Notes: a model not told the origin generated them from the sequence alone. 37,347 bases of DNA from Opitutia bacterium (GCA_016217595.1 JACRHS010000013.1:1-37347), one strand, 5' to 3'. Positions 8,357 through 16,896 are shown, numbered from the stretch's first letter. Made by a program: numbers and translations.

Positions 8357-9162
8357 TGCGGCGAAGTCGCCGGGCTGGGGAATTTCGTTCCGGCGACACG
8401 GGTTTCGGCGGGCGTGATTTTGCGCTCCACCAGGGTGAGCACCGCGATGCCGACCTTCAGTTTGAGCTGCATTCGCACCGGTTGGCGTTCGCCCTCCTGT
8501 GAGACCCAGACCTTGATTTCGCCACCGCGCCGGAAGACTCCGCGCGGCTCAACCGTTTCCATGCGCGGCGAGAGGAGAAGTGCGTTTTGCCAGCCTTGCG
8601 GCGTGCGCACCGATTCGATTTTTTCCGCGTAAATCGACAGCGGATAAACATCGTTGCCGGTGAAAATCAGGGTGGCGCGTTTCTCGCCGGGCGGCAATTG
8701 CCAGTCGCGTGTGCCGACAAGGGCCGAGAGCAAATCCACGGGCTCGCCATCGGGGATGGGAAAATCGCGGTTGCGGCCGGGCCGGACGGTGTCGCGGTGG
8801 GTGACGAGGCGTTTATCGTAGTCGAACTTCGTTTCGCTGTCGGAAGTGATGTCGATGTTACGGGATTGTTGGCGGGCGTGGACGATTCGCCCGGTCGCTT
8901 CATCGATCAATGCCTCGGCGCGGTCGTCGTAGGAATAGAGGGCGCGGACCAGGCCGCGCGAAGCGGTGTCCATGGTGACACGGAAAAACGGGCGGCCGTC
9001 GACGATTTCGCGGCGGGCGGCGATGACGACCTCCGCGGCACGGGGGAAGATGCCCCAGCTTACCTGATAGCGCAGCGATTCTCCGTCGCGCAGCGCGGTG
9101 TAGGACGCGGTGGCGGCGAGCGGTAAACCAAGGCAACAGAGTAGAAAAAAGCGGAAAAGCAT
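8353..9162 (-). CDS. DUF3108-type secreted envelope protein
   Basis: About 269 residues from the ATG at 9162, beginning with a signal peptide (MLFRFFLLCCLGLPLAATAS). A longer frame would start with TTG at 9186 but adds eight residues before the signal sequence, so the ATG is preferred. The body is beta-rich, with GESLRYQVSWGIFPRAAEV, YSYDDRAEALID, TKFDYDKRLVTHRD and a Y-A-E-K-I-E-S region. This is the pattern of DUF3108 proteins, periplasmic beta-barrel-like proteins of unknown exact function often found near LPS or outer-membrane genes. Its stop overlaps the GT9 start by 4 bp. Family assignment is by recognised pattern rather than a profile search. Confidence 0.75.
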   Translation of the reverse strand: MLFRFFLLCCLGLPLAATASYTALRDGESLRYQVSWGIFPRAAEVVIAARREIVDGRPFFRVTMDTASRGLVRALYSYDDRAEALIDEATGRIVHARQQSRNIDITSDSETKFDYDKRLVTHRDTVRPGRNRDFPIPDGEPVDLLSALVGTRDWQLPPGEKRATLIFTGNDVYPLSIYAEKIESVRTPQGWQNALLLSPRMETVEPRGVFRRGGEIKVWVSQEGERQPVRMQLKLKVGIAVLTLVERKITPAETRVAGTKFPSPATSPQ

Positions 9163-9235
9163 GCGCAGAGGCGGAACAGACCACAAAAACGCGCCGTGGT
9201 GCGACAGAATTTAATGCCCGCCGCAGGTCAATGCC

Positions 9236-9562
9236 TCAGGCCTTTTTTACGAAACAGGCTTTGAGTGCCATCGGCGTGCCGTCGATTTTGCAGTCGATCT
9301 CGTGGTCGCCATCCACCAATCGGATGTTTTTGGCCTTGGTGCCGCCCTTGAGCACACCCGAGCCACCGCGGAGCTTCAAATCCTTGATCAGGACGACGGT
9401 ATCGCCATCGGCCAGCGGGTTGCCGTTGGCATCTTTGACCACCCTTGGCCCGTCGGCGGGCTGTTCCTTGGGCCATTCGTGACCGCAGGTGGCGCACTCC
9501 CAATGAGCGGAGTGGCTGAGAACTTCTTCGAGTGAACAGGCGGGACAGGCGGGAGACGACAT
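9236..9562 (-). CDS. PhnA/YjdM-family zinc ribbon protein
   Basis: A 108-residue small protein. The N-terminus has two Cys-x-x-Cys knuckles (CPAC at about 6-9 and CATC at about 23-26), forming a rubredoxin-like zinc ribbon that ends in GHEWP. The C-terminal domain contains VVKDANGNPLADGDTVVLIK, LKLRGGSGVLKGGTKAKNI and GHEIDC-like V-D-G-D-H-E-I-D-C, the standard PhnA/YjdM layout. These proteins were named from the phosphonate locus of E. coli, but their role is not established and no phosphonate genes are present here. The ATG at 9562 is chosen because it starts right at the zinc ribbon; the open frame extends upstream to 9622 without similarity. Confidence 0.9.
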   Translation of the reverse strand: MSSPACPACSLEEVLSHSAHWECATCGHEWPKEQPADGPRVVKDANGNPLADGDTVVLIKDLKLRGGSGVLKGGTKAKNIRLVDGDHEIDCKIDGTPMALKACFVKKA

Positions 9563-9640
9563 GGTGGACGGATAAAAGGACCCCATCGCTAATGGCGTCC
9601 GGCCGATGCGGGGCGACTCCAAAATGAGGACACCTCCAGG

Positions 9641-10456
9641 CTATTTTTCCACTTTTTCCAACTCGTGGGTGCGGTCGCGCTTAAGGTCGAGCCCTGCGAG
9701 AGCGCCGGGCGAGGTCGGCAGCAACACTTGCAAGCGGGTGCTGCCGGCCACCTCCAGCGTGCCCGACTCCAGCGTGAGCGCGAGAACGTGCCCGCCGAAC
9801 TGCCGGTCGTCGGAGAGAAAATGCAGATGGTAGCCGGGAACATTGATGCCTTTGACGAAGGGCGGCGCGCGGAAACCCACGAGCGTGCCGCGAACCTCGG
9901 CGCGCTCGTACACGGGTTGGGTTTTCGCGACCTCGACGAGCGGTGGGTAGGGCTGCTTCTGCGCGGGCACACTGCGGATTTTGACGTGACGGAAGGTGCC
10001 GCGCACCCGCACAGCGCAGAGCGCATTCGGGTCGGCCACGAGAGCATCGGCGGCAGCGATGAGCGCCGCCCAGTCGGCGCCGGGCGCGAGCGCGGTGGAC
10101 TTTTCCGGCGCAAAGTTGACCACCGAGGCAAACGGCGTCGTGACGCTCGGGGCCGGGCGGTAAATGTGGCCGTCGGCGCGGGCTTGATAGAACTCGCCAT
10201 CGAGCAAAATCATTTCGCCGTCGAGGGCGTGAAACGTGCCGATGCCAAAATTTCCCGACTGGCGCAGTTCGGCCAGCGTCATTTGCCCGTCGTAGCTGCC
10301 GGCGAGCAGCGCATCGATGGCCGAAACCTGCGTAAACGTGGCGCGCGAGACGGCGGGCGGCGTGGCGCAGCCGCCGACCAACAGTAACAGAGTCAGGAGG
10401 GCGGCGAGGCGGCACCAGCATCCCTGGCGACCGGTGGACGAGGGGAAAATCGACAT
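9641..10456 (-). CDS. budA: Lipoprotein alpha-acetolactate decarboxylase
   Basis: A 271-residue protein with a lipoprotein signal: a hydrophobic stretch ending LLLLVGGC, with Cys30 as the predicted lipidation site. The mature part matches acetolactate decarboxylase, which converts alpha-acetolactate to acetoin. Family motifs are GSYDGQMTLAELRQSGNFGI, ALDGEMILLDGEFYQ and, late in the protein, a His-x-His pair in PGYHLHFLSDDRQFGGH whose three histidines are the expected zinc ligands. Enterobacterial enzymes are cytosolic and some Bacillus enzymes are exported; a lipid anchor places this one in the periplasm or on the outer membrane, apart from cytosolic acetolactate synthase. No synthase or acetoin reductase gene is nearby. 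It sits upstream of the YjdM-like gene. Confidence 0.88.
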   Translation of the reverse strand: MSIFPSSTGRQGCWCRLAALLTLLLLVGGCATPPAVSRATFTQVSAIDALLAGSYDGQMTLAELRQSGNFGIGTFHALDGEMILLDGEFYQARADGHIYRPAPSVTTPFASVVNFAPEKSTALAPGADWAALIAAADALVADPNALCAVRVRGTFRHVKIRSVPAQKQPYPPLVEVAKTQPVYERAEVRGTLVGFRAPPFVKGINVPGYHLHFLSDDRQFGGHVLALTLESGTLEVAGSTRLQVLLPTSPGALAGLDLKRDRTHELEKVEK

Positions 10457-10515
10457 TTGCCGCGAGGTGTAATCCGACCGGGAGCAAAAGCCACCCTCAA
10501 AGCGCGACAGATTCG

Positions 10516-10974
10516 TCAGGCGTCGCGCTGCCGGGTGTCGAGGATGAGCGTGACCGGTCCGTCGTTGACGAGCGCGACCTGCATCATGGCGCCAAACTCG
10601 CCGCGGGAGACTGGCCGGCCGCCGAGCGCCGTCTCCATCTGAACAAGAAATTGTTCGTAGAGCGCCCGCGCGGCATCGGGTTTGGCGGCGTCGTTGAACG
10701 AGGGGCGGGTGCCCTTGCGTGTGGAGGCCAGAAGCGTGAATTGACTGATCACGAGCACGCCGCCCTGCACATCGACGACGGAGCGGTTCATCAGGTCGGC
10801 GTCGTCGGGGAAAATCCGCAGCTTGGCAATTTTCTGCGCGAGCCAGACAGCATCGGCCGCAGTGTCGTTTTCCGCCACGCCGAGCAGCACCAGCAAGCCG
10901 CGCTCGATGGCGCCGCGCACCGCGCCGTCGATGGTCACGCTGGCGGAGGAAACGCGTTGGAGGACGCAGCGCAT
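10516..10974 (-). CDS. dtd: D-aminoacyl-tRNA deacylase
   Basis: A 152-residue protein, the normal length of DTD, which hydrolyses D-amino acids (and glycine) mischarged on tRNA. It starts MRCVLQRVSSASVTIDG, has the conserved S-Q-F-T-L motif at residues 77-81 (the catalytic-site threonine region) and the cis Gly-Pro motif in VNDGPVT at about 136-142, which enforces chirality. The ATG at 10974 fits. It lies 15 bp downstream of the fabV stop on the same strand, so the two may share a transcript, although the functions are unrelated. Confidence 0.95.
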   Translation of the reverse strand: MRCVLQRVSSASVTIDGAVRGAIERGLLVLLGVAENDTAADAVWLAQKIAKLRIFPDDADLMNRSVVDVQGGVLVISQFTLLASTRKGTRPSFNDAAKPDAARALYEQFLVQMETALGGRPVSRGEFGAMMQVALVNDGPVTLILDTRQRDA

Positions 10975-10989
10975 GTGCGGCCGGTCTCT

Positions 10990-12177
10990 TTACGGCATCG
11001 GGATGTGCGGCTCGACGTCGGCGGTGTAGTCGACGCCGGGCAGGCCGAAGCCGAAGAGTTTCAAAAACTCCGCACGATAGCCGGCGATGTCGGTGAGCGT
11101 TTCGAGATTCGCGGTGTTAACCTGCTGCCAGATCGGAGCGATGCCCGCCTGGATGTCGGGCGCCATCTCCAGTTCGTCGATGCGCACGCGGCCGCCGTCG
11201 TCGAAGTTCAATGCGGAGCCGTTGTAGAGCTGTTTGGCGAAGAGGCGCTGAATCTGCTCGATGCAGCCCTCGTGCGTGCCTTTCGCCTTCATCAGCTTGT
11301 AGAGAATGGAAATGTAGAGCGGCACGACGGGAATCGCCGAGCTGGCCTGGGTGACGAGCGCCTTGTTGACGGAAACGAAGGCGCGGCCGTAGCCGTTGAC
11401 CTTTAGCAGGGCGTCGATGCGTTTCGCGGCGCGCTCGAGATCGTTTTTCGCGAGCCCGATGGTGCCGTTTTTGTAGATGGGCCAGGTGACTTCCGGTCCG
11501 ATATACGAGTACGCGGTCGCGGTGGCGCCGGGGGCGAGGAGTTTCGCCTCGTCGAGCGCCTGCATCCACCATTCCCAGTCTTCGCCGCCCATCACCGCGA
11601 TGGTGTCGGCGATTTCCTGCTCGGAGGCGGGGTCGATGGTCACGTCGCTCACGATGCCGAGATCGGTGTCGACGGTCTTGTTGGAATAAACGCAGCCGAC
11701 GGGCTTGAGCGCGGATTTGTGGACGGCGCCGGTGCGCGGATGGATGCGGCGCGGCGAGGCCAGTGAGTAGACCACGAGATCGATCGGGCCCATGTCGCGG
11801 CGGATGATGTCGATGGCCTGACGCTTGAGGTCGTCGGTGAAGGCGTCGCCGTTGAGATTGGCGGCGTACAGGCCCGCGGCGCGCGCGGCGTTGGTGAAAG
11901 CGATGCTGTTGTACCAGCCGGGCGTGGCGGGGCGGTCCTCTTCGGAAGGGCGCTCGTAGAACACGCCGAGGGTCTTCGCGCCGCAACCGAACGCCGCCGT
12001 GATGCGCGACGAGAGTCCGTAGCCCGTGGAGGCGCCGATCACCAGGACGTTCTTTGGTCCTCCGGTAATCGCGCCATGGCGTTTCACGTAGTCGATTTGC
12101 TCCTGGATATGCGCAGCGCAACCCACCGGGTGAGCAGTGATACAAACGAAGCCTCGGATTCTGGGTCGGATGACCAT
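10990..12177 (-). CDS. fabV: FabV-type trans-2-enoyl-CoA/ACP reductase
   Basis: A 395-residue NADH-dependent enoyl reductase of the FabV/TER family, which performs the last reduction of fatty-acid elongation or reduces crotonyl-CoA. It opens MVIRPRIRGFVCITAHPVGC, followed by a dinucleotide-binding VLVIGASTGYGLSSR at about 44-58. The FabV active-site pair Tyr-x8-Lys falls at Tyr235 and Lys244, the same numbering quoted for characterised FabV proteins, which supports the ATG at 12177 over the longer frame beginning at 12222. FabV enzymes are typically less sensitive to triclosan than FabI (family knowledge). No other fatty-acid synthesis genes are in the window. Confidence 0.95.
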   Translation of the reverse strand: MVIRPRIRGFVCITAHPVGCAAHIQEQIDYVKRHGAITGGPKNVLVIGASTGYGLSSRITAAFGCGAKTLGVFYERPSEEDRPATPGWYNSIAFTNAARAAGLYAANLNGDAFTDDLKRQAIDIIRRDMGPIDLVVYSLASPRRIHPRTGAVHKSALKPVGCVYSNKTVDTDLGIVSDVTIDPASEQEIADTIAVMGGEDWEWWMQALDEAKLLAPGATATAYSYIGPEVTWPIYKNGTIGLAKNDLERAAKRIDALLKVNGYGRAFVSVNKALVTQASSAIPVVPLYISILYKLMKAKGTHEGCIEQIQRLFAKQLYNGSALNFDDGGRVRIDELEMAPDIQAGIAPIWQQVNTANLETLTDIAGYRAEFLKLFGFGLPGVDYTADVEPHIPMP

Positions 12178-12237
12178 AAAGCGACGGAGTTTTCTCCCGG
12201 CGCGGGCAGTGACAAGATTCAAGTAAGAAAACTAGTC

Positions 12238-12274
12238 GGGCGCTTGCGCTTCGGAGGTTTTCTCCTAAGCGCCC
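12238..12274. repeat. Inverted repeat in the leader between the small ORF and fabV
   Basis: GGGCGCTT (12238-12245) pairs with AAGCGCCC (12267-12274), and a shorter GGAG/CTCC hairpin lies inside. There is no T-run on either side, so it is not a classic terminator. It could be an attenuator or a leader structure of fabV, whose start codon is about 60 bp further along. Confidence 0.4.
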
Positions 12275-12301
12275 CACTTTTGGCGAAGGAGTGTCGGTCC
12301 G

Positions 12302-12394
12302 TTACAATACGGCCATGCCGATCAGGCCGAGGATCAGCAGCGTGGCGAGCACGGTGAGGGCGCGACGTTCGAGACGGGTGAGGGGCAGGGGCAT
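12302..12394 (-). CDS. Putative 30-residue single-pass membrane protein
   Basis: A 30-codon frame from ATG at 12394 to TAA at 12302. The sequence is MPLPLTRLERR, then about 18 hydrophobic residues (ALTVLATLLILGLIGMAVL) to the end. A basic N-terminal stub followed by one membrane helix is the usual form of bacterial small membrane proteins, oriented N-in. It lies 20 bp after the stop of the TPR membrane protein gene on the same strand and could be its partner or simply cotranscribed. No good Shine-Dalgarno sequence is visible upstream. Chance cannot be excluded for so short a frame, but the composition is very protein-like. Confidence 0.45.
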   Translation of the reverse strand: MPLPLTRLERRALTVLATLLILGLIGMAVL

Positions 12395-12414
12395 GGCGAA
12401 ACGTGTGAGAGAAA

Positions 12415-13995
12415 TCAGCGCGGCGTGGCAGCGCTGGCGACAGGCGGAGCATAGTGCTCAAACAACGCATACGTCAGCTCTAGTGGAAGCGTGGTTTCCA
12501 CAGGCACGGTGGGACGGACCGGCAGGGTGAGCACGGGGAGAAAGGTGGTGAGGCGCGTCGAGGCGGATTTGCCGAGAAAAAACTCCTCGGCTTGCCCGAG
12601 GGCGCGGAAATTGGTGCCCGAGCGTTTTTGAATGATCGCAGTGACTTCGCGCAACTTGACGGCATCCTTGGCCATCCCGACTGCGCAAAACAGGGCGCAA
12701 TAGGCGCGGTAGCCGGCGATCGTTTCGGGCAGCGGCACTTGCTGCACCCGGCGATACAGGACCGCGAGCAGTTCTGCATCCGGATGGCGTACGAGGTGCG
12801 TGGCCAGCAAATCGACCACGGCGGGCGTGGGCGGGGCGGTGAGCAGGAGCTCGACATCGCTGCGGCGCAGGCTGCTCCAGCCCAGCAAAGCATAAGCGTC
12901 GAGCCGGAACGCCACGCGGTCGTTATCGGGCAGCCGCGCGCCGTAGGCCTCGATCAAGCTCAGCGCCTCCTGCGCCCGAGCGAGCGAGAGCAGTTGTCGG
13001 ATCTGGTAGTACGCAAAATAGGGGGCGTTTTCCGATTGGACACGGCGGAGCCAGGGCAGCGCGGCGGTCGTCTGACCGGTGCGCAACTGCAACTCGGTCG
13101 TCAGCAGGGCACGCCATGCGGGCGGCACCGCTTGTGGTTGTGCCAGCCAGTCGCGCAACGGGGCGAAATCGCGACTTTGCCGGACGGCGAACAACCACGC
13201 ATGCAACCAACTGAACGCCTCGCGCGGGTCGGCCTGCATTTGTTGCGCCGCGAGCTGGCGGACGCGGTCAAATTCGCCCCGCGCCAGCAGTGCGCGAAAC
13301 CAGAGCTGGGCGGTGGCCGGGCCGGACTCGGGATGTTGGACGAGGAGTTGCGCGTAGAGTTTGTCGGAGAGCTGGGGCTGCGTGGTCTGCCAGAGCTGGG
13401 CGAGAATCAGGCCGGCGTGATAGTTGCGCGGATCAATTTCGTAAGCGATGCCCAGCGCGAAGACCGCCTCGCGGACCCGGTTGTTTTGCAGCGCGACGCG
13501 CCCCTGATTTAGAAAATACAGGGCGCGACTCTCGTTGATGCGGTGCCAGGCCGGCGGCCAGGCGACGACACGAAACGGCACCGGGTAGCCGATCACACGC
13601 AGGCCGGCAAATACCGCGAGCACCAACCCGAGATAGACTGCCGCCAGTGTGCCGCACCAGTAAGCGCTGGCGCGTCCCCAGAACGGCCGGACTTGGGCGG
13701 TATCTACTGCACAGCGCAATCCCGCCGGCGTTTCGATGAGCAGCGGACACACGCGGCGGAAGCGCTTGGGGCGGTCCCAACTCAGACAGGCTTCGCATTG
13801 CGTCTCGCCACCTTTGCCGGAATCGCTGGGCGACTGACAGGGGCAATGTCCGCCGCGCAGGCGAAAGACGGTTTTGCGGATGTTCCAGTAGAACAATCCC
13901 CAGTAGAACCGGAAGAGATCGGAGAGCCAGCCGCGCACAGGCGCCAAAGTAGGGGCGATGAGATGCCCGGCAATGTCATTCGCAGGCAAACGCAT
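12415..13995 (-). CDS. Membrane-anchored TPR-like protein with N-terminal cysteine cluster
   Basis: About 526 residues from the ATG at 13995; a longer frame starts with TTG at 14100 but lacks family-like sequence. The N-terminal cytosolic part has a cysteine cluster (Cys51, 53, 67, 70, 83, 95), which could bind zinc. A transmembrane helix follows at about 114-135 (GTLAAVYLGLVLAVFAGLRV). The rest is helical and repetitive, with TPR-type features (ALYFLNQGRVALQNNRVREAVFALGIAYEIDP, AQLWFRALLARGEFDRVRQLAAQQ). Such proteins usually act as protein-interaction scaffolds; the function is unknown. It is transcribed divergently from the PAP gene, with about 135 bp between the starts. Confidence 0.72.
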   Translation of the reverse strand: MRLPANDIAGHLIAPTLAPVRGWLSDLFRFYWGLFYWNIRKTVFRLRGGHCPCQSPSDSGKGGETQCEACLSWDRPKRFRRVCPLLIETPAGLRCAVDTAQVRPFWGRASAYWCGTLAAVYLGLVLAVFAGLRVIGYPVPFRVVAWPPAWHRINESRALYFLNQGRVALQNNRVREAVFALGIAYEIDPRNYHAGLILAQLWQTTQPQLSDKLYAQLLVQHPESGPATAQLWFRALLARGEFDRVRQLAAQQMQADPREAFSWLHAWLFAVRQSRDFAPLRDWLAQPQAVPPAWRALLTTELQLRTGQTTAALPWLRRVQSENAPYFAYYQIRQLLSLARAQEALSLIEAYGARLPDNDRVAFRLDAYALLGWSSLRRSDVELLLTAPPTPAVVDLLATHLVRHPDAELLAVLYRRVQQVPLPETIAGYRAYCALFCAVGMAKDAVKLREVTAIIQKRSGTNFRALGQAEEFFLGKSASTRLTTFLPVLTLPVRPTVPVETTLPLELTYALFEHYAPPVASAATPR

Positions 13996-14121
13996 GCCGC
14001 GGGTGGCGGCGGCTTGGGGCTCGCCTTGGCCGGCGGGCGCGAGCAGTGTGGCGACCGTGCGCCGCGCCTCCGGGAGGACGCGTGCCGCGTCCCGCAACAA
14101 CCGCGTTCATCGTTTTCCGCT

Positions 14122-14126
14122 GGAGG
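14122..14126 (+). promoter_or_regulatory. Shine-Dalgarno of the PAP gene
   Basis: GGAGG sits 5 nt before the ATG at 14132. It decides the start against the frame that continues upstream to 13958, which overlaps the divergent TPR gene. Confidence 0.8.
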
Positions 14127-14131
14127 TCGCC

Positions 14132-15628
14132 ATGTTTGAAACCGTCGAATTGGGTCGAAAGCTGACGAAGGAGCAGTACGCCGCCGCGCTGCCGCAATTG
14201 CGCGCGGATTTGCTCGCGACGCATTTCGCCCTGCGCGAACAGAAGTTCCCCGTGATAGTGATCATCTCCGGCGCGGATGCGGCGGGCAAGGGCGAGGTGG
14301 TGCACCGGCTCAACGAGTGGCTCGATCCGCGCGGCGTGGAGACGCACGCGTTCTGGCAGGTGAGCGAGGAGGAACGCGAGCGGCCGCCGTACTGGCGGTT
14401 CTGGCGCGCCATGCCGGGGCGCGGGCGCATCGGCATATTCTTCGGCTCGTGGTACAGCGAGGCGATCGTGCGTCGTGTCTACGGCGAGAGCAAAGGCAGC
14501 GCGTTCGACACCGCGCTCGATCGCGTGGCGGCATTCGAAAAAATGCTCGTCGATGATGGCGCGCTGCTCGTGAAAATCTGGCTGCACCTCGGGAGGAAGG
14601 AGCAGAAAAAGGCGCTGGAAAAACTGGAGGAGAACGGGCGCGTGTCGCCGCTCGATTGGAAGCATTACGGGCTGTACGCGAAGTTCATCAAGGTGACCGA
14701 GCGGGCGATCCGACACACCGATGCGAGCGTGGCGCCATGGCACATCGTCGAGGCGACGGATCGGCGCTACCGGGAGTTTACGGTCGGCCAGATCTTGCTC
14801 GATGCGCTCCAGCAACGGCTGCGCCTCGCGGCGGCCCCGGCGGTGTCCGGCGATGCGGCGCCCGCTGCGGAGATGAAAAAGCGCGTGGCCAAACCATCGA
14901 CCCGCCGCGCGGCGGCCGGCACAGTGTTGAGCCGCGTGGATCTCACGCAGAAATTGTCCGAGGCCGAGTACCGCGAGCAGTTGGCGAAATGGCAGACCAA
15001 GCTGGCGCGACTCGCGTGGGCCGCGCACCGGAAACAACGCTCGATGGTGCTGGTGTTCGAAGGCTGGGACGCCGCCGGCAAGGGCAGTGCGATCCGCCGC
15101 GTGACGCAGGCGTTGGATCCGCGCTTGTACCGCATCGTCGGCATCGCGGCGCCGACCGACGAAGAGCGCTCGCAGCATTATCTGTGGCGGTTTTGGCGTC
15201 ATCTGCCGCGCGCCGGTTTTTCCACGATCTTCGACCGCTCGTGGTATGGGCGCGTGCTGGTTGAGCGCGTGGAGGGTTTCGCGCCGGAGGCGGACTGGAG
15301 TCGGGCGTACCATGAGATCAACGATTTCGAGGAGCAGCTCACCGATCACGGCATCGTTGTACTCAAATTCTGGTTGCAGATCAGTCCCGCAGAGCAGTTG
15401 CGCCGTTTCAAGGAACGCGAAGCCATCCCGTACAAGCAGCACAAGATCACCGCCGAGGACTGGCGCAACCGGCAGAAATGGTCGGCCTACGAAGCGGCGG
15501 TGCACGACATGATCACCCGTTGCAGCACCGAATACGCGCCGTGGACGCTGGTGGCGGGCAACGACAAGAAATTCGCCCGCGTGCAAATCTTGCGCACCGT
15601 TGTCCAGCGATTGGAGGCGGCGCTCTGA
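14132..15628 (+). CDS. pap: Polyphosphate:AMP phosphotransferase (two-domain PPK2)
   Basis: A 498-residue protein made of two tandem PPK2 domains, the layout of class II PPK2 or PAP, which phosphorylates AMP to ADP with polyphosphate. Each domain has a Walker A loop: GADAAGKG at 47-54 and GWDAAGKG at 311-318. Each also has a lid/Walker B region: RERPPYWRFWRAMPGRGRIG with GSWYSEAI in the first, and HYLWRFWRHLPRAGF with DRSWYGRVLVERV in the second. In characterised PAPs the C-terminal domain is the catalytic one; here both Walker A loops look complete. No polyphosphate kinase 1 or exopolyphosphatase gene is nearby. A strong ribosome binding site precedes the start. It is probably cytosolic. Confidence 0.92.
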   Translation: MFETVELGRKLTKEQYAAALPQLRADLLATHFALREQKFPVIVIISGADAAGKGEVVHRLNEWLDPRGVETHAFWQVSEEERERPPYWRFWRAMPGRGRIGIFFGSWYSEAIVRRVYGESKGSAFDTALDRVAAFEKMLVDDGALLVKIWLHLGRKEQKKALEKLEENGRVSPLDWKHYGLYAKFIKVTERAIRHTDASVAPWHIVEATDRRYREFTVGQILLDALQQRLRLAAAPAVSGDAAPAAEMKKRVAKPSTRRAAAGTVLSRVDLTQKLSEAEYREQLAKWQTKLARLAWAAHRKQRSMVLVFEGWDAAGKGSAIRRVTQALDPRLYRIVGIAAPTDEERSQHYLWRFWRHLPRAGFSTIFDRSWYGRVLVERVEGFAPEADWSRAYHEINDFEEQLTDHGIVVLKFWLQISPAEQLRRFKEREAIPYKQHKITAEDWRNRQKWSAYEAAVHDMITRCSTEYAPWTLVAGNDKKFARVQILRTVVQRLEAAL

Positions 15629-15759
15629 AACCAGCATACCTGCTGTGCTTCGGCCTGTCGCCTCACAGGACCCATGAGACCACCGGCCGATGCCGAGTGG
15701 CGCGGGCTCTATGATGCGTGACTTGTGTTTTTACCGCAGTGCCTCCTAGTTATGGCGCG

Positions 15760-16896
15760 ATGACCCAAGCGGAGCACAAGCCACACATCATGTTGGTTGA
15801 CGACACGGTCGCTAATCTCGACCTGTTGCACAGTGTGATGAGGAAAGAGGGCTATCGGGTCAGCGCATTCACGGGCGGACGAGAAGCGCTGGTTGCGGCG
15901 GAGAAGGAACCGCCCGATCTGATCCTGTTGGACATCGCGATGCCGGATATGGACGGCTACATGGTTTGCGGGAAGTTGAAGGCTGACCCGAAGCTGGCGT
16001 CGATCCCGGTGATTTTCATCAGCGCGCTTGCGGAGGCCGAGGACAAGGTGAAGGCTTTCCGCTGCGGCGGGGTGGATTATGTGACCAAACCGTTTCAGAT
16101 CGCCGAGGTGCGCGCACGGGTGGTCACCCACTTGAAACTGCGCGAGTATCAGGTGCGGATGGAGCAACAAAACCGCCAGCTGCAGGAGAGCTTCGATCAG
16201 TTGCGGAAGCTGGAGCAAACGCGCGACAGCCTCACGCACATGATCGTGCACGATCTGCGCGGGCCCCTCACCGCCATCCGCGTCGCGATGGGATTATTGC
16301 GAAAAGCCTCAAGCTCTTGGGGGGAACAGGAGCGCAAGTGTGTCGATACGGCCGAACAGAGTGCCGACACCCTGATCGAGATGGTGACGCGATTGCTGGA
16401 CATCAGCCGGCTGGAATCGGGCAAGCTGCCCTTGCACAAAGGCGCATGCGATTTGGCGCAGTTGGCGCAGGCGAGCCTCGATGCGGTCAAGCCGCTGTTG
16501 GCCGGGCGGCCGGCGACACTGGTGGCGTTGGAGCCGGTCGTCGCCTGGTGCGATGAGGAAATCGTTCTGCGCATCGTGGGCAATCTGCTGGGAAACGCCG
16601 TGAAGTTCACCCCGCCCAGTGGCGAGGTGAAGATCGTGTTGGCGCGCGAGTCCAATGTCGCTCGCGTGGCCGTGATCGACACCGGCATCGGCATTCCGGC
16701 GGAATTCCACGAACGCATTTTCGAGAAATTCATTCAGGTGGAGGGTGCCCAAAAACGGCTCGGCACGGGGCTCGGACTGGCCTTTTGCCGGCTGGCCGTG
16801 GAGGCGCATGGCGGCCAAATCGGCTTGGACAGCGAACCGGGCCGGGGCTCCATCTTTTGGTTTACCCTCCCGCTGGCGCCGGATGCCGCCGGCTGA
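15760..16896 (+). CDS. Soluble receiver-histidine kinase hybrid
   Basis: About 378 residues from the ATG at 15760; a GTG at 15718 is an alternative. It begins with a CheY-like receiver: acidic pair Asp14-Asp15, phospho-acceptor Asp58 in LILLDIAMPDMDGY and conserved Lys110 in VTKPF. A coiled-coil linker (about 128-158) follows, then a HisKA dimerisation domain with His164 in IVHDLRGPL, and an HATPase_c domain with the N box (NLLGNAVKFTPP), G1 (DTGIGIP) and G2 (GTGLGLAF). There is no transmembrane segment or output domain, so it receives phosphate from another kinase or senses inside the cell, and passes phosphate to an unknown regulator. It follows the PAP gene by about 130 bp. A terminator-like hairpin comes after it. 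Confidence 0.9.
   Translation: MTQAEHKPHIMLVDDTVANLDLLHSVMRKEGYRVSAFTGGREALVAAEKEPPDLILLDIAMPDMDGYMVCGKLKADPKLASIPVIFISALAEAEDKVKAFRCGGVDYVTKPFQIAEVRARVVTHLKLREYQVRMEQQNRQLQESFDQLRKLEQTRDSLTHMIVHDLRGPLTAIRVAMGLLRKASSSWGEQERKCVDTAEQSADTLIEMVTRLLDISRLESGKLPLHKGACDLAQLAQASLDAVKPLLAGRPATLVALEPVVAWCDEEIVLRIVGNLLGNAVKFTPPSGEVKIVLARESNVARVAVIDTGIGIPAEFHERIFEKFIQVEGAQKRLGTGLGLAFCRLAVEAHGGQIGLDSEPGRGSIFWFTLPLAPDAAG

Noticed and set aside
13976..15637. A 553-codon frame antisense to the polyphosphate:AMP phosphotransferase
   Set aside because: The opposite strand has complete Walker motifs and a strong ribosome site. This frame is a shadow rich in Arg, His and Leu.
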